A stretch of DNA of 64,000 nucleotides, from the NCBI GenBank assembly GCA_963699055.1, contig CAVOTA010000002.1:124001-188000 (forward strand), in the 5' to 3' direction. The position numbers and the translations under genes are program-made. The DNA is from Bog-756 sp963699055. Lineage in GTDB: Bacteria; Actinomycetota; Acidimicrobiia; Acidimicrobiales; RAAP-2. The notes beneath the pieces were generated by a model. The model saw nothing but the letters and a program-made list of their open reading frames with translations. It ran no database searches and was not told the DNA's origin. Shown here in pieces: positions 24,817 through 33,375 of this stretch (positions are counted from its first letter, which is position 1; each line of letters begins with the position of its first letter).

Positions 24817-26063
24817 CCGGGACCGACCGCCCCTCGGCCCGTTGGGTGGCGGGCATGTCCGTCCTGGGCGCCGCCTCCCTGGCATGGCTCCTCCTCGACG
24901 TGTGGCGGGTGACCTGGCACCGGGCCCAGCTCGACTTCGCCGTCTACGTCCTCGGTGCCCACCACCTGGTGGACGGCCGGCTGTACACGGTGTCGCTCCC
25001 CCTGCCACCCCACCTGCCGTTCACGTACCCGCCGCTGGCGGCCCTCGTCTTCACCCCCCTGGCCGTACTGCCCCACAGCGCCGCTCAGCTGGTCTGGGCC
25101 GCGGTCAACGTGGCCAGCCTCTACGCCGTGCTGCTGCTGTCGCTGCACGCGGTGCTGCCGGGCCGGGACCGCACCCGCATCGCACTGTGGTCGCTGGTGC
25201 TGCTCGGGCCGTCGTTCCTGCTCGACCCGGTGCGCCTGACGTTCTACTTCGGCCAGGTCAACCTGGTGCTGTGCGCGCTCGTGCTCGCCGACCTGACCAC
25301 CACGCCCCGCATCGGCGGCCGCACGCTCCCCCGGGGCGTCCTGGTGGGCGTGGCCGCCGCCGTGAAGCTGGTCCCCCTGGTCTTCGTCCCCTACCTGTTC
25401 GTGACACGCCAGGCCCGTGCCGCATGGACCGCCGTGGCGTCGTTCGCGGTGTGCTCGCTGGTGGCGCTGGTCCTCCACCCGTCCACCTCGTGGGAGTACT
25501 GGACCCGGTACGCCACCGACGCCTCCCGGGTGGGCGACCCGGCGTACTACCTGAACCAGAGCCTGCTCGGGGTGACGGACCGGGTCACCCACCGGATGGT
25601 GTCGCCGACCGCCGTCGACGCCGCCGGGCTCGTCGTGCTGGTGGCCGGCATCGCCCTGGCCCGGTGGGCCTGGCGCGACTCGTCGCCCTTCCTCGGCCTC
25701 CTCGTGTGCGCCACCACCGGGATGGTGGTGTCCCCGATCACCTGGCAGCACCACCTGGTGTGGGCGGTGCCCGTGCTGGTGTGGCTGGCATGCGCCGTCG
25801 ACCGTCCGCCGCTCGGATGGCTGTGGGCGGCAGGTGCCGGCGCGGTGCTGTGGTGGTCCCCGCTCGAGCGGGTGCCGTCCGGTGCCGACCGCGAGCTGCG
25901 CGAGCACGGGTGGACCCTCCTGGCCGCCAGCTCGTCGTTCGCGCTGCTGGTGGCCTTCCTGCTCGGCGTGGCCGTGCTGCTGGCCGTGCGTCGACGGGCC
26001 GGGCGCCGGGCGGGCGTCAGTGCCCCACCGTCCCCGGTTCCCAGTACTGCAGGGTCGACGTAG
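24813..26063 (+). CDS. GT87-like alpha-mannosyltransferase (DUF2029), membrane
   Basis: A 416-residue polytopic protein. The first external loop has LDFAVYVLGAHHLVDGRLYTV, matching the (D)xxVYxxAaxxllxG pattern of DUF2029/GT87 proteins such as mycobacterial PimE. FTYPPLAALVFTPL and YFGQVNLVLCALVLADL follow, then AAVKLVPLVFVPYL and SPITWQHHLVWAVPV, all GT87 hallmarks. PimE adds a mannose to phosphatidylinositol mannosides; the acceptor here is unknown. It starts at GTG 24813 overlapping the previous stop. Its last 47 bp overlap the 3' end of the gene on the opposite strand. Confidence 0.85.
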   Translation: MTGTDRPSARWVAGMSVLGAASLAWLLLDVWRVTWHRAQLDFAVYVLGAHHLVDGRLYTVSLPLPPHLPFTYPPLAALVFTPLAVLPHSAAQLVWAAVNVASLYAVLLLSLHAVLPGRDRTRIALWSLVLLGPSFLLDPVRLTFYFGQVNLVLCALVLADLTTTPRIGGRTLPRGVLVGVAAAVKLVPLVFVPYLFVTRQARAAWTAVASFAVCSLVALVLHPSTSWEYWTRYATDASRVGDPAYYLNQSLLGVTDRVTHRMVSPTAVDAAGLVVLVAGIALARWAWRDSSPFLGLLVCATTGMVVSPITWQHHLVWAVPVLVWLACAVDRPPLGWLWAAGAGAVLWWSPLERVPSGADRELREHGWTLLAASSSFALLVAFLLGVAVLLAVRRRAGRRAGVSAPPSPVPSTAGST

Positions 26064-27831
26064 AGAGGGCGTCGGGCGAGGTCGTGTACGCCTCGACGAG
26101 CCAGCGGGACCCCTGGGACGGTGCCGCGATGTAGCGGGGCGGCCGCAGGACGAACACCGTGGTCCCACCGGCCGGCACCGGGGTCACCCCACGGACCGGC
26201 GTGGCCGACCAGAAGCCGTTCGGGTGCCCCCCGCCCGAGGACACCATGAAGCGTGGCAGCAGGGCGTGGTCCGCGGTGTTGTGCACGGTCACGTCGACCC
26301 GCACGTAGCGGAGCCCGCCGTCCACGGTGGCCACCCCGGCCGCCGCGTAGTCGTCCACCGTCACGGCCAGCGGGGCCGACGTGAGCGCCACCACCACCAG
26401 GACGGCCGAGGCCACCGCGGGCAGGCCCACGGCGAGGCGAGGCGCCCACGGCCCCGTCCGGCGGGCGAGTGCCGCAGAGCGGGGTGCGGACGCCACCGAC
26501 AGGGCGGCGACGAGGGCGGCCGGGGCGACGTCCAGCAGGTAGTTGGCCAGGCTGCGATCGGGCAGGAAGAGGACCACGGGGACGAGGAAGAGCCAGGCCC
26601 GCTTGAGCTGTGGCTCCCACGCTGCGAAGGCCGCCACCAGGGCGACCAGGGCCAGCACGGCACCGGCCGTCAGCCACGGCATGACGACCCCGCCGGTGAG
26701 CCCGTGGACGGCCAGGGTGACGATGCCCTGCCCGTCGGCCACCAGGGGCTGGAACAGCGGCAGGAACGTCCCGCGGGCCCACGCCGTGGGTGACCAGGCG
26801 ATGAACACCGCGTTGACGGCCACGAAGGCGGCTGCGGTCAGCGCCAGGTAGCGCAGGCCGGTCGCTCCCGGCCGCCCGCCGGCCCGGCGCGCCTCGAGGG
26901 CCACCCCGACCACCAGGAAGGGGACGCAGAACCACGGCGTCTGCTTGATGGAGCAGGCCACGCCCAGGCTGACCGGGCCCACCCACGCCGGGAGCCACGG
27001 AGCGGCCCGGGCCGGGAACCGGTCCCACCGCCAGACGGCCAGCACCAGGAAGGGTACGAACAGCGCATCGGTCCCGCCGTCGGCGAAGGCGCCGGTGAAC
27101 ACGCCGGTGAGCAGCAGCAGCGGGCCGAGCCACCGCAGCGGGCGGGGCAGCAGGACGAAGACCAGCAGGCAGGTCGCCAGCCAGGCGCCCAGGTCGACCC
27201 AGTCGGTGAGCATGTGGGTGAAGCCCATCGCCATGAAGGGTGCCTCGAGCAGGAACGAGCCGGCCGGGTAGGACACGGCCGCGGTGTGCACCCCGTCGAC
27301 CTGGTAGGTCCAGAAGTCGTAGGCGGGGTGGAGCAGTCTGCCGGCGGCGGCCATCGACGAGCCGTACGGATTGTGGCCGTCCAGGAACAGGCGGGTGGCC
27401 ACCTGGTTGAAGGCCGCCGAGTCGGTCGAGTAGTAGTGCCGCTGGTGGATGGACGTCCCCTGGGCGAACCCCACCACCACCAGGGCGCCACCCATCCCGA
27501 ACACCTGCATGGACCGTCCGAGCGGCCGGCGGACGGTCCACAGCAGCACGGTCCCCACCAGGGCTACGGCGACCAGGACCGGAGCGGCCACAGCCGCCCA
27601 GGCGCCGGCCGACCACGAGCCCCAGTACTGGAGGGCCGAGGCCAGGACGGCCACCCACACGACCGTCCAGGCGCACCGTTCGACCAGGGCGAGTGTCCCG
27701 GCGGCGTCGTCGTCGGGGTCGGCGGCCGTGTCGGTGCGTGCCGGCACCCCGTCGGTGGGCGGTGCGGCGACCCCGTCGGGGGTGGGCGGCAGATCGTCGG
27801 GAACCGGGCCGGCCGGCGTGTCGATGATCAC
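26017..27831 (-). CDS. Large GT-C-like membrane protein with C-terminal external beta domain
   Basis: A 604-residue protein. The N-terminus (about 50 residues) is Pro/Asp-rich and cytoplasmic. About 11 hydrophobic segments follow. The first large loop has STDSAAFNQVATRLFLDGHNPYG, resembling GT-C loops where a catalytic Asp follows a helix end. GGTDALFVPFLVLAVW and CSIKQTPWFCVPFLVV are GT87/DUF2029-like. After the last helix, about 110 residues form an extracytoplasmic domain (RYVRVDVTVHNTADHALLPRF, FVLRPPRYIA). The start is GTG 27831, overlapping the stop of the upstream PIG-V-like gene. Its function is inferred as glycosyl transfer. Its 3' end overlaps the opposing GT87-like gene by 47 bp. 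Confidence 0.72.
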   Translation of the reverse strand: MIIDTPAGPVPDDLPPTPDGVAAPPTDGVPARTDTAADPDDDAAGTLALVERCAWTVVWVAVLASALQYWGSWSAGAWAAVAAPVLVAVALVGTVLLWTVRRPLGRSMQVFGMGGALVVVGFAQGTSIHQRHYYSTDSAAFNQVATRLFLDGHNPYGSSMAAAGRLLHPAYDFWTYQVDGVHTAAVSYPAGSFLLEAPFMAMGFTHMLTDWVDLGAWLATCLLVFVLLPRPLRWLGPLLLLTGVFTGAFADGGTDALFVPFLVLAVWRWDRFPARAAPWLPAWVGPVSLGVACSIKQTPWFCVPFLVVGVALEARRAGGRPGATGLRYLALTAAAFVAVNAVFIAWSPTAWARGTFLPLFQPLVADGQGIVTLAVHGLTGGVVMPWLTAGAVLALVALVAAFAAWEPQLKRAWLFLVPVVLFLPDRSLANYLLDVAPAALVAALSVASAPRSAALARRTGPWAPRLAVGLPAVASAVLVVVALTSAPLAVTVDDYAAAGVATVDGGLRYVRVDVTVHNTADHALLPRFMVSSGGGHPNGFWSATPVRGVTPVPAGGTTVFVLRPPRYIAAPSQGSRWLVEAYTTSPDALSTSTLQYWEPGTVGH

Positions 27832-29093
27832 GGGAACACCGCCCGCGACGCCAGCTCGAGGACGGAGAACCCGAGGAGCAGCACGGCGGACACACCCACC
27901 AGCCAGCGGTGGGCGCGACCCTCGTAGCGGGTGCCGAGGGCGACCACCATGGGGAACGCCAGCATCAGGAACCGGGGCCGCAGGCCCACGGGCTGGGAGA
28001 TGGCGGCCGAGGCCACCGCGCAGATCCCGTACAGCAGGACCGGGACGGGCTGGCGCTCGCGGACCATGAGCACGATGCCGACCACGGCCACGACCGTGCC
28101 GACGAAGAGGATCTGGCCGGTCAGGGTCGGGGACAGCGGGTCGCGCAGGAAGGTTCCGAGGATCCGGAACGGGTAGACCAGTGACGGGTAGCTCTTCCAG
28201 CCGCCCCGCTCGGTGAGCCGCCAGGCGTTCACCTGGCCGGTGTGCACCGCCAGGTAGGCCATGTAGGCCACGAAGCCCAGCGGGGCGAGCACGGGCGCCA
28301 CCAGGGCCCGGACCCGACGGTGCACGACCACGTCGCGTCCGGCGGCCCAGGCGCAGCTCACGACGAAGGCGAGGGCCACCGGCGAGGCCGCGGTGGCCAC
28401 CGCACCGAGCACCCCGGCCAGCCACCACCGGCGGTCGAGGAGGGCCACCAGCCCGAAGGAGGCACAGGTGATGACGATACCCTCCGAGTAGGCGAGGCTG
28501 AAGGCGAAGGTCCCGGGGAAGACGGCGAACAGCAGTGCGGCCCGCAGTCCGGCGGCGTCCCCGGCCAGTCGGCGGGCCAGGAACCCGACGCCGTAGACGG
28601 CGGTGGCGCCCGTGGCCGCACTCAGCACCAGCGCCACGGCGCCGGGCGACAGACCGGTGACGGCGACCCCCCGGACGATCAGGGGGAACAGGGGGAAGAA
28701 GGCCGTCGGGTTGGCGGCCACGTGCCCGCCGGTGGTGGGGAGATGGGCCGGGTAGCCGTGGTGGACGATGCGCAGGAACCAGGCCCCGTCCCAGATGTCC
28801 AGGTCGTAGAGGAGGCTGTTGTGGGTGAACAGGTCGGCCACCGCCACCAACGCCACGGTGACCACCCGGATGACCAGGTAGACGATCAGGGCGGTCCGGG
28901 GGAACCAGCGGCCGGGTGAGGGGCGTTCCACCTCGGCGGCGGTCACCGTGCCCGGGGCCGCCACCCCGGTCGGGTCCGGTCCCGGTGCGGTGACGGGTCC
29001 CTCGGGGGCCGGTGCCACCGTCGGTCCGTCGGCGGCGTCGGTCACGTCGCCGCGGCTGCGCTCGGACAGCGGCGACGGCTCAGGCACCGTCAC
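27828..29093 (-). CDS. Second PIG-V-like GT-C mannosyltransferase
   Basis: A 421-residue paralogue of the protein at 23650-24816. It has a 55-residue Pro/Ala-rich cytoplasmic N-terminus. The first external loop carries LDIWDGAWFLRIVHHGYP, then NPTAFFPLFPLIVR and FAFSLAYSEGIVITCASFGLV, the PIG-V signature set. About nine further helices follow. The start is read as GTG 29093 with an AGGG about 5 nt upstream; GTG 29087 and 29099 are also in frame. It overlaps the mptB-like gene by 14 nt and the next gene by 4 nt, so three glycosyltransferase-like proteins are made from one minus-strand message. Confidence 0.8.
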   Translation of the reverse strand: MTVPEPSPLSERSRGDVTDAADGPTVAPAPEGPVTAPGPDPTGVAAPGTVTAAEVERPSPGRWFPRTALIVYLVIRVVTVALVAVADLFTHNSLLYDLDIWDGAWFLRIVHHGYPAHLPTTGGHVAANPTAFFPLFPLIVRGVAVTGLSPGAVALVLSAATGATAVYGVGFLARRLAGDAAGLRAALLFAVFPGTFAFSLAYSEGIVITCASFGLVALLDRRWWLAGVLGAVATAASPVALAFVVSCAWAAGRDVVVHRRVRALVAPVLAPLGFVAYMAYLAVHTGQVNAWRLTERGGWKSYPSLVYPFRILGTFLRDPLSPTLTGQILFVGTVVAVVGIVLMVRERQPVPVLLYGICAVASAAISQPVGLRPRFLMLAFPMVVALGTRYEGRAHRWLVGVSAVLLLGFSVLELASRAVFP

Positions 29094-30549
29094 CCGCACC
29101 CTCGAGTGTCGTCCGCCAGGCGCCGGAGGCCACGAACCACGCACCGGCGGCCACCAGCACCGTGCCCACCACCCAGTAGTCGCCGCCGTTGAGCAGGGGC
29201 GTACCCCCCGCCCCGACGACGAGCATGGCGAGGGCGGCCACCACGGCCAGCGCACGCGACCGCTGGGCCGAGGTGGCGGCCAGGACCGAGACCCCCCACG
29301 TCAGGTACCACGGCCACAACGTCGGGCTCAGCACCACGAACAGCAGCAGCGACAGCCCGAGCAGCTTGAGCACGTCGCGCCCGCGGGTGTGGAGCACCAT
29401 CCACGCCATACCGGCCACGGCGGCCAGGCTGCCGACGGCCTGGGCCACCGAGATCACCGGTGAACGCGCCACCGGCACGCCGACCAGGTGGAGGATCCCG
29501 TACAGGAGCGACCCGACCGACACCACGGGGGTGATCAGCACCCGCAGGGTGGTGGGCACGTGCAGGGCGGTCGGCCCCAGCCACGTCCACCCGTAGCCCG
29601 CTCCCCAGGTGAGCCCGACGATCACCACTCCGGTGATCAGCGCCGACTCGACCACCACCCGGGCGCGGCGGCCGGCCTCGGCCCGGGTGTACTCGTCGGC
29701 CACCAGGAAGACGATGGCGGCGGCGGCGGGCAGCTTGATGGTGGCGGCCACCGCGCACAGCGCGATCCCCCACCGCAGCCGCCCCCCGGTGCCGAGCGCC
29801 AGGCCGGCGAGCATCAGGCCGACCATGAGGGCGTCGTTGTGGCCGGACGATACGAAGCTGAACAGGGCGAGCGGGCTGAGCACGGCCAGCCACAGGGCGA
29901 GACCCGGGTCGTTGCCGGTCCGGCGGGCCAGCACCGGTAGCGCCACCATCATCAGGGCCACACCCACCAGCTCCAGGGCCCGGAACACCAGGACCTGGGC
30001 CACCAGGGATCCGCCGGCCACCGAGGAGCACAGGTGCCCGAGGGCCACGAAGAGCGGCCCGTAGGGCGAGGCGGTGTGCTGCCACACCGTGGCCACCGAC
30101 GACAGCACCTCGCCGGACCCGAGTGCGGCCGGCGGCACCACGTACGGATTGGCACCCATCCGGGCCAGCTGACCCTGGGCCACGTAGCTGTAGAGATCGC
30201 GGCTGAACAGGGGCGTGCCGACGAACAACGGGGTACCCCACAGCACCAGGGTCAGCCAGGCCGCCCGGATGCCGAACCGGCCCCGGTAGGCGTGGAGGCC
30301 GACGCCCGCCCAGCCGGCCAGCAGCACGGCCACCGAGGCGTAGAAGCCCAGGTGGGCACCGATCCCCCCGCCGGTCGGCACGGTGTACCACCACCGGTCC
30401 GTAGTCGGGTGGGGGGTCGAGCCGATGACGCTGCCGGTGACGACCAGGGCCACCGAGCCGAGGGTACCGACCCCGATCCACAGTGGCAGCGACCGGGCGA
30501 GGCGCGGCAGTGGTGTCGCCGTGGCGATGGTCTGCACTCCGCTCCTCAC
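29080..30549 (-). CDS. mptB: MptB-like polyprenol-phosphate mannose-dependent alpha-1,6-mannosyltransferase
   Basis: A 489-residue GT-C membrane protein with about 13 hydrophobic segments. LFSRDLYSYVAQGQLARMGANPY (about 116-138) is the MptA/MptB signature, with the catalytic Asp in the loop. ASPYGPLFVALGHL, SGHNDALMVGLMLAGLAL and LSPTLWPWYLTWGV are the other conserved stretches. In Corynebacterineae MptB builds the alpha-1,6-mannan core of lipomannan. Here it suggests a related lipoglycan. The start is GTG 30549 with GGGAG 5 nt upstream; GTG 30537 is also possible. It is the first gene of the minus-strand glycosyltransferase run. Confidence 0.85.
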   Translation of the reverse strand: MRSGVQTIATATPLPRLARSLPLWIGVGTLGSVALVVTGSVIGSTPHPTTDRWWYTVPTGGGIGAHLGFYASVAVLLAGWAGVGLHAYRGRFGIRAAWLTLVLWGTPLFVGTPLFSRDLYSYVAQGQLARMGANPYVVPPAALGSGEVLSSVATVWQHTASPYGPLFVALGHLCSSVAGGSLVAQVLVFRALELVGVALMMVALPVLARRTGNDPGLALWLAVLSPLALFSFVSSGHNDALMVGLMLAGLALGTGGRLRWGIALCAVAATIKLPAAAAIVFLVADEYTRAEAGRRARVVVESALITGVVIVGLTWGAGYGWTWLGPTALHVPTTLRVLITPVVSVGSLLYGILHLVGVPVARSPVISVAQAVGSLAAVAGMAWMVLHTRGRDVLKLLGLSLLLFVVLSPTLWPWYLTWGVSVLAATSAQRSRALAVVAALAMLVVGAGGTPLLNGGDYWVVGTVLVAAGAWFVASGAWRTTLEGAGDGA

Positions 30550-30559
30550 TCCCGCTCCC

Positions 30560-30598
30560 GTTGTCGGCCCCCGTCGTCGGCCCCCGTCGTCGGCCGTG
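30560..30598. repeat. Three 13-bp tandem repeats upstream of mptB
   Basis: GTCGTCGGCCCCC at 30573-30585 is preceded by a copy with one mismatch (30560-30572) and followed by a partial copy (30586-30598, diverging in the last bases). They lie within the 50 bp before the mptB-like start and may affect its promoter or 5' leader. The composition is GC-rich and low-complexity, so chance expansion is possible. Confidence 0.5.
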
Positions 30599-30715
30599 CC
30601 GGGCGTGGGCGGCGGTCGGCCCGGCGCGTCGGCGCCACCAGACGCTACTCGGCGGCCCCACCGTGGCCGTGGCGCTCCCGGTCCCCGGGGGCGGTCACCC
30701 GGTCGGCCCGACCCG

Positions 30716-31474
30716 TCACACCAGACGCAGGAGGTACCAGTTCTCCACGTGCCCGATCAGCGAGCTCCAGGCGCCGTGGAAGACGAAGATGAGCATGAGG
30801 GGCAGGAACATCAGGAACGGCTGCAGGTTGTAGTACGCCGCCAGGTGCCGCTCGGGGATGAACCGCTCGAGTACGGCGGCGCCGTCCAGCGGTGGGCACG
30901 GGATCAGGTTGAACACGCCGAGCACGATGTTGGCCAGTCCGGCGTAGAAGAGGATCTGCTGGAGCAGCGAGGGGGCCACGCCGGCGAGGTAGGCGGTCCG
31001 CCCGCCGGCGGCCACGAACCCCACACCCACCAGGGCGGCCAGCACGAAGTTGGTCAGGGGACCGACCAGGGCGACCAGCACGGTGTGGTTCCGGGGGCTG
31101 CGGAGGTTGGAGGTCATGACCGGGACCGGCTTGGCCCAGCCGTAGGCGCCGACCCCGCCCAGGGTGAGCACGGCGGGGACCAGGAGGGTGCCCACCGGGT
31201 CCACGTGCTTGATCGGGTTGAGGCTGAGCCGTCCGGCCTTCTTGGCCGTCGGGTCGCCGAAGGCCAGGGCGACCACCCCGTGGGAGAGCTCGTGGAGGAC
31301 GATCGACGGCACGAGCACGCAGAAGTAGATGAGCTGGTCGCTCGAGAGCTTGTGCTTCCACACGATCAGCCCGATCAGGACGGCGGCGACGCCCACGATG
31401 ATGAGCGTGTTGCGGTCCGGGGCGACCCACCGGCGCCTGCCCGGGCCGGACCGGCGGGGGTCCCCCGATGTCAC
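30716..31474 (-). CDS. M50 family (site-2-protease-like) membrane metalloprotease
   Basis: A 252-residue protein with about six hydrophobic segments. The zinc motif HELSH lies at 61-65, and the second motif NLIPCPPLDG at about 199-208 supplies the Asp ligand. These proteases cut within membrane segments and often release membrane-bound regulators. This compact type lacks a PDZ domain. Ten bp separate it from the TraR/DksA-like gene upstream, so the two probably share a transcript. The substrate is unknown. A Cys in NLIPC replaces the more usual residue at that position. Confidence 0.88.
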   Translation of the reverse strand: MTSGDPRRSGPGRRRWVAPDRNTLIIVGVAAVLIGLIVWKHKLSSDQLIYFCVLVPSIVLHELSHGVVALAFGDPTAKKAGRLSLNPIKHVDPVGTLLVPAVLTLGGVGAYGWAKPVPVMTSNLRSPRNHTVLVALVGPLTNFVLAALVGVGFVAAGGRTAYLAGVAPSLLQQILFYAGLANIVLGVFNLIPCPPLDGAAVLERFIPERHLAAYYNLQPFLMFLPLMLIFVFHGAWSSLIGHVENWYLLRLV

Positions 31475-31484
31475 GTCGGGGCGC

Positions 31485-31838
31485 TCAGGACCGGTTGGCG
31501 TGGTCGATGCAGAACCGGCTGGCCGGCATCGCCTCGAGCCGGGCCGGGTTGATGGCCACGCCGCAGAATTCGCACGTCCCGTAGGTGCCGTCGTCGAGGC
31601 GGGCGATGGCCGCCGCCACCTCCTCCAGGCTGTCCTTCAGCTTGCCGGCGAGCGCCTCGGCCTCGCCACGCTCGGCCGTGACCTGGCTGGTGTCGGCGAA
31701 GTTGGCGTCGTACTCGAGCCCGGTGCGGCCGTCGTCGAACCCGAGCTCGGACAGCTCGGCGCGCAACTGCTCCTGCTCCAGTCGGAGCAGGCTGCGGTAG
31801 TCGAGGTCGGTGGCGTCGGTCGGCGCGTCGCTGGGCAT
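31485..31838 (-). CDS. TraR/DksA-type zinc finger protein
   Basis: A 117-residue protein. The first 75 residues form a charged helical coiled coil (RSLLRLEQEQLRAELSEL, AERGEAEALAGKL). The C-terminal finger has C89, C92 and C110 with H113 in place of the fourth Cys (CEFCG, FCIDH). RLEAMPASRFC is the family signature. Actinobacterial relatives bind RNA polymerase; some may use ppGpp, which the sequence does not show. ATG 31838 follows a TAGGAT box by 7 nt, so it has its own promoter, which overlaps the end of xerD. Confidence 0.85.
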   Translation of the reverse strand: MPSDAPTDATDLDYRSLLRLEQEQLRAELSELGFDDGRTGLEYDANFADTSQVTAERGEAEALAGKLKDSLEEVAAAIARLDDGTYGTCEFCGVAINPARLEAMPASRFCIDHANRS

Positions 31839-31845
31839 CCGTCGA

Positions 31846-31851
31846 ATCCTA
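31846..31851 (-). promoter_or_regulatory. -10 box TAGGAT for a leaderless dksA-like transcript
   Basis: On the minus strand TAGGAT ends 7 nt before the ATG at 31838. The box overlaps the TAG stop codon of xerD at 31849-31851, so the stop of one gene forms the promoter of the next. No clear -35 is seen. Confidence 0.5.
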
Positions 31852-32781
31852 CCTGGCCCCGACACCCCCGGCCCGCGGGTGGGCACGGTCGTAGGCCGTA
31901 CGCAGGTGTTCCTGGCCCAGGCGGGTGTAGATCTGGGTGGTGGCGATCGACACGTGGCCGAGCACCTCCTGGACCACCCGGATGTCCGCGCCGTGCGCCA
32001 GCATGTGACTGGCGCACGAGTGGCGGAGGACGTGGGGGCTGACGACGTCGCCGAGCCCGACCCGCTCGGCCCGACCCTGCACGGCGGCCCAGGCGCCCTG
32101 GCGCGACAGCCTCGCCCCCCGGACATTGAGGAACACGGCCTCGGCATCCGAGCGCCGGACGAAGCGACGGGGCTCCATCGCGGGACGCCCGAGGGGTCCC
32201 AGCCAGCGGTCGAGGGCGGTGCGGGCCGGTCCGCCGATGGGTACCAGCCGCTCCTTGGACCCCTTGCCGAACACCCGGAGCAGGCCGTCGTCGCCGGTGA
32301 GGTCGAGGAGGGACAGCCCGACGACCTCGGAGATCCGGGCGCCGGTGCCGTAGAGGACCTCGAGCAGCGCACGGTCGCGCAGGTCGACCGGGGCGGTGCC
32401 GTCGACCGAGTCCAGCAGGGCGACGACCTGGGTCTCCTCCAGGGCCTTGGGCAGCCGTCGGGGCAGCGTGGGCGAACGCACGTCCGCCGTGGGGTCGTTC
32501 GCCACCATCCCCTCCCCCACCCAGAACCGGTACAGGCCCCGCAGCGCCGTGGTGGCCCGGGCCAGCGAGGCCGGGTTGCGCCCGTCGGCCCGCAGCGACT
32601 CGAGGTGGCGCTCGACGGCCTCGGGGCCGAGTGTGGCCGGGTCCACGCCCTCGGCCGCCGCCCACTGCTCGAAGGTGGCCAGGTCACGGCGGTAGGCCAC
32701 CAGCGTGTTGCGCGACCGGCCCTTCTCCACGGCCAGCCAGGAGAGGTACTCCTCGGCTCCCGTCGACAGCGGCTCGGGCAC
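31849..32781 (-). CDS. xerD: Tyrosine recombinase XerD
   Basis: A 310-residue site-specific recombinase that resolves chromosome dimers with XerC. The N-terminal SAM-like core-binding domain runs over about 8-95. Catalytic residues are R149 (GARISE), the K in GKGSK (173 or 176), H250 and R253 (HVLRHS), H276 (LGHVS) and the nucleophile Y285 (TQIYTR). It sits in the pyrG-nudix-xerD order common to actinobacteria, 6 bp after the NUDIX stop. This and the lack of mobile-element neighbours argue for the housekeeping Xer rather than a phage integrase. Confidence 0.94.
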   Translation of the reverse strand: MPEPLSTGAEEYLSWLAVEKGRSRNTLVAYRRDLATFEQWAAAEGVDPATLGPEAVERHLESLRADGRNPASLARATTALRGLYRFWVGEGMVANDPTADVRSPTLPRRLPKALEETQVVALLDSVDGTAPVDLRDRALLEVLYGTGARISEVVGLSLLDLTGDDGLLRVFGKGSKERLVPIGGPARTALDRWLGPLGRPAMEPRRFVRRSDAEAVFLNVRGARLSRQGAWAAVQGRAERVGLGDVVSPHVLRHSCASHMLAHGADIRVVQEVLGHVSIATTQIYTRLGQEHLRTAYDRAHPRAGGVGAR

Positions 32782-32787
32782 CGCCGG

Positions 32788-33375
32788 TCAGCCGGTGGCC
32801 AGGCGGCGGCGGGCCAGGCCCACCCCGAGGATGGTGGAGGCGTCCACGATCGTCCCGTCGTCCACGAGGGCGTCGAAGCGGTCGAGCGGTACCTCCACCA
32901 CTTCCATGACGGCCTCCTCGGCACCTTGGCGGCCCGTCGGGACCGGGTGCAGTCCCGTGGCGAGGAAGACGTGGGCGATCTCGTCGCAGAAGCCGGGGGT
33001 GATGGCGACACTGGCCAGCAGGTCGAGGCGGTCGGCGGCGTACCCCACCTCCTCGGCCAGCTCCCGGACGGCCGTCGCCCCGGGGGGCTCGCCCTCCACG
33101 TCGCACGTGCCGGCGGGCACCTCGAGCAGCCACCGGTCGACCGCCGGACGGTACTGGCGGACCAGCACCACGGTGTCGTCCCCGGTGACCGCCACCACGG
33201 CGACGGCCCCGGGATGGCGGACGATGTCCCGTTCGAAGGAGTGTCCGTCAGGACCGACGAAGGTGGCGCGCTGTACACGGATGAACCAGCCCCGGTGCAC
33301 CGTCTCCTCGCCGGTGGGGGTGAACACGGGCAGCTCGTCCTCGGGCGTCAGGCCCCCGGACTCAGCTGACGGCAC
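32788..33375 (-). CDS. NUDIX hydrolase, ADP-ribose pyrophosphatase-like
   Basis: A 195-residue protein. The Nudix box region reads GATAVRELAEEVGY (about 98-111), with the REL-EE core. Upstream are VVLVRQYRPAVDRWLLEVPAG, typical of ADP-ribose/ADP-sugar pyrophosphatases. Downstream, TPGFCDEIAHVFLA is the loop that sets ADPRase specificity. It probably hydrolyses ADP-ribose to AMP and ribose-5-phosphate. The GTG start at 33375 lies inside the 3' end of pyrG (14-nt overlap), implying coupling to it. Confidence 0.9.
   Translation of the reverse strand: MPSAESGGLTPEDELPVFTPTGEETVHRGWFIRVQRATFVGPDGHSFERDIVRHPGAVAVVAVTGDDTVVLVRQYRPAVDRWLLEVPAGTCDVEGEPPGATAVRELAEEVGYAADRLDLLASVAITPGFCDEIAHVFLATGLHPVPTGRQGAEEAVMEVVEVPLDRFDALVDDGTIVDASTILGVGLARRRLATG

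Noticed and set aside
30560..30715. Possible small gene between mptB and the M50 gene
   Set aside because: The frames are short, rich in repeats, and lack a Shine-Dalgarno or start with sensible codon use.
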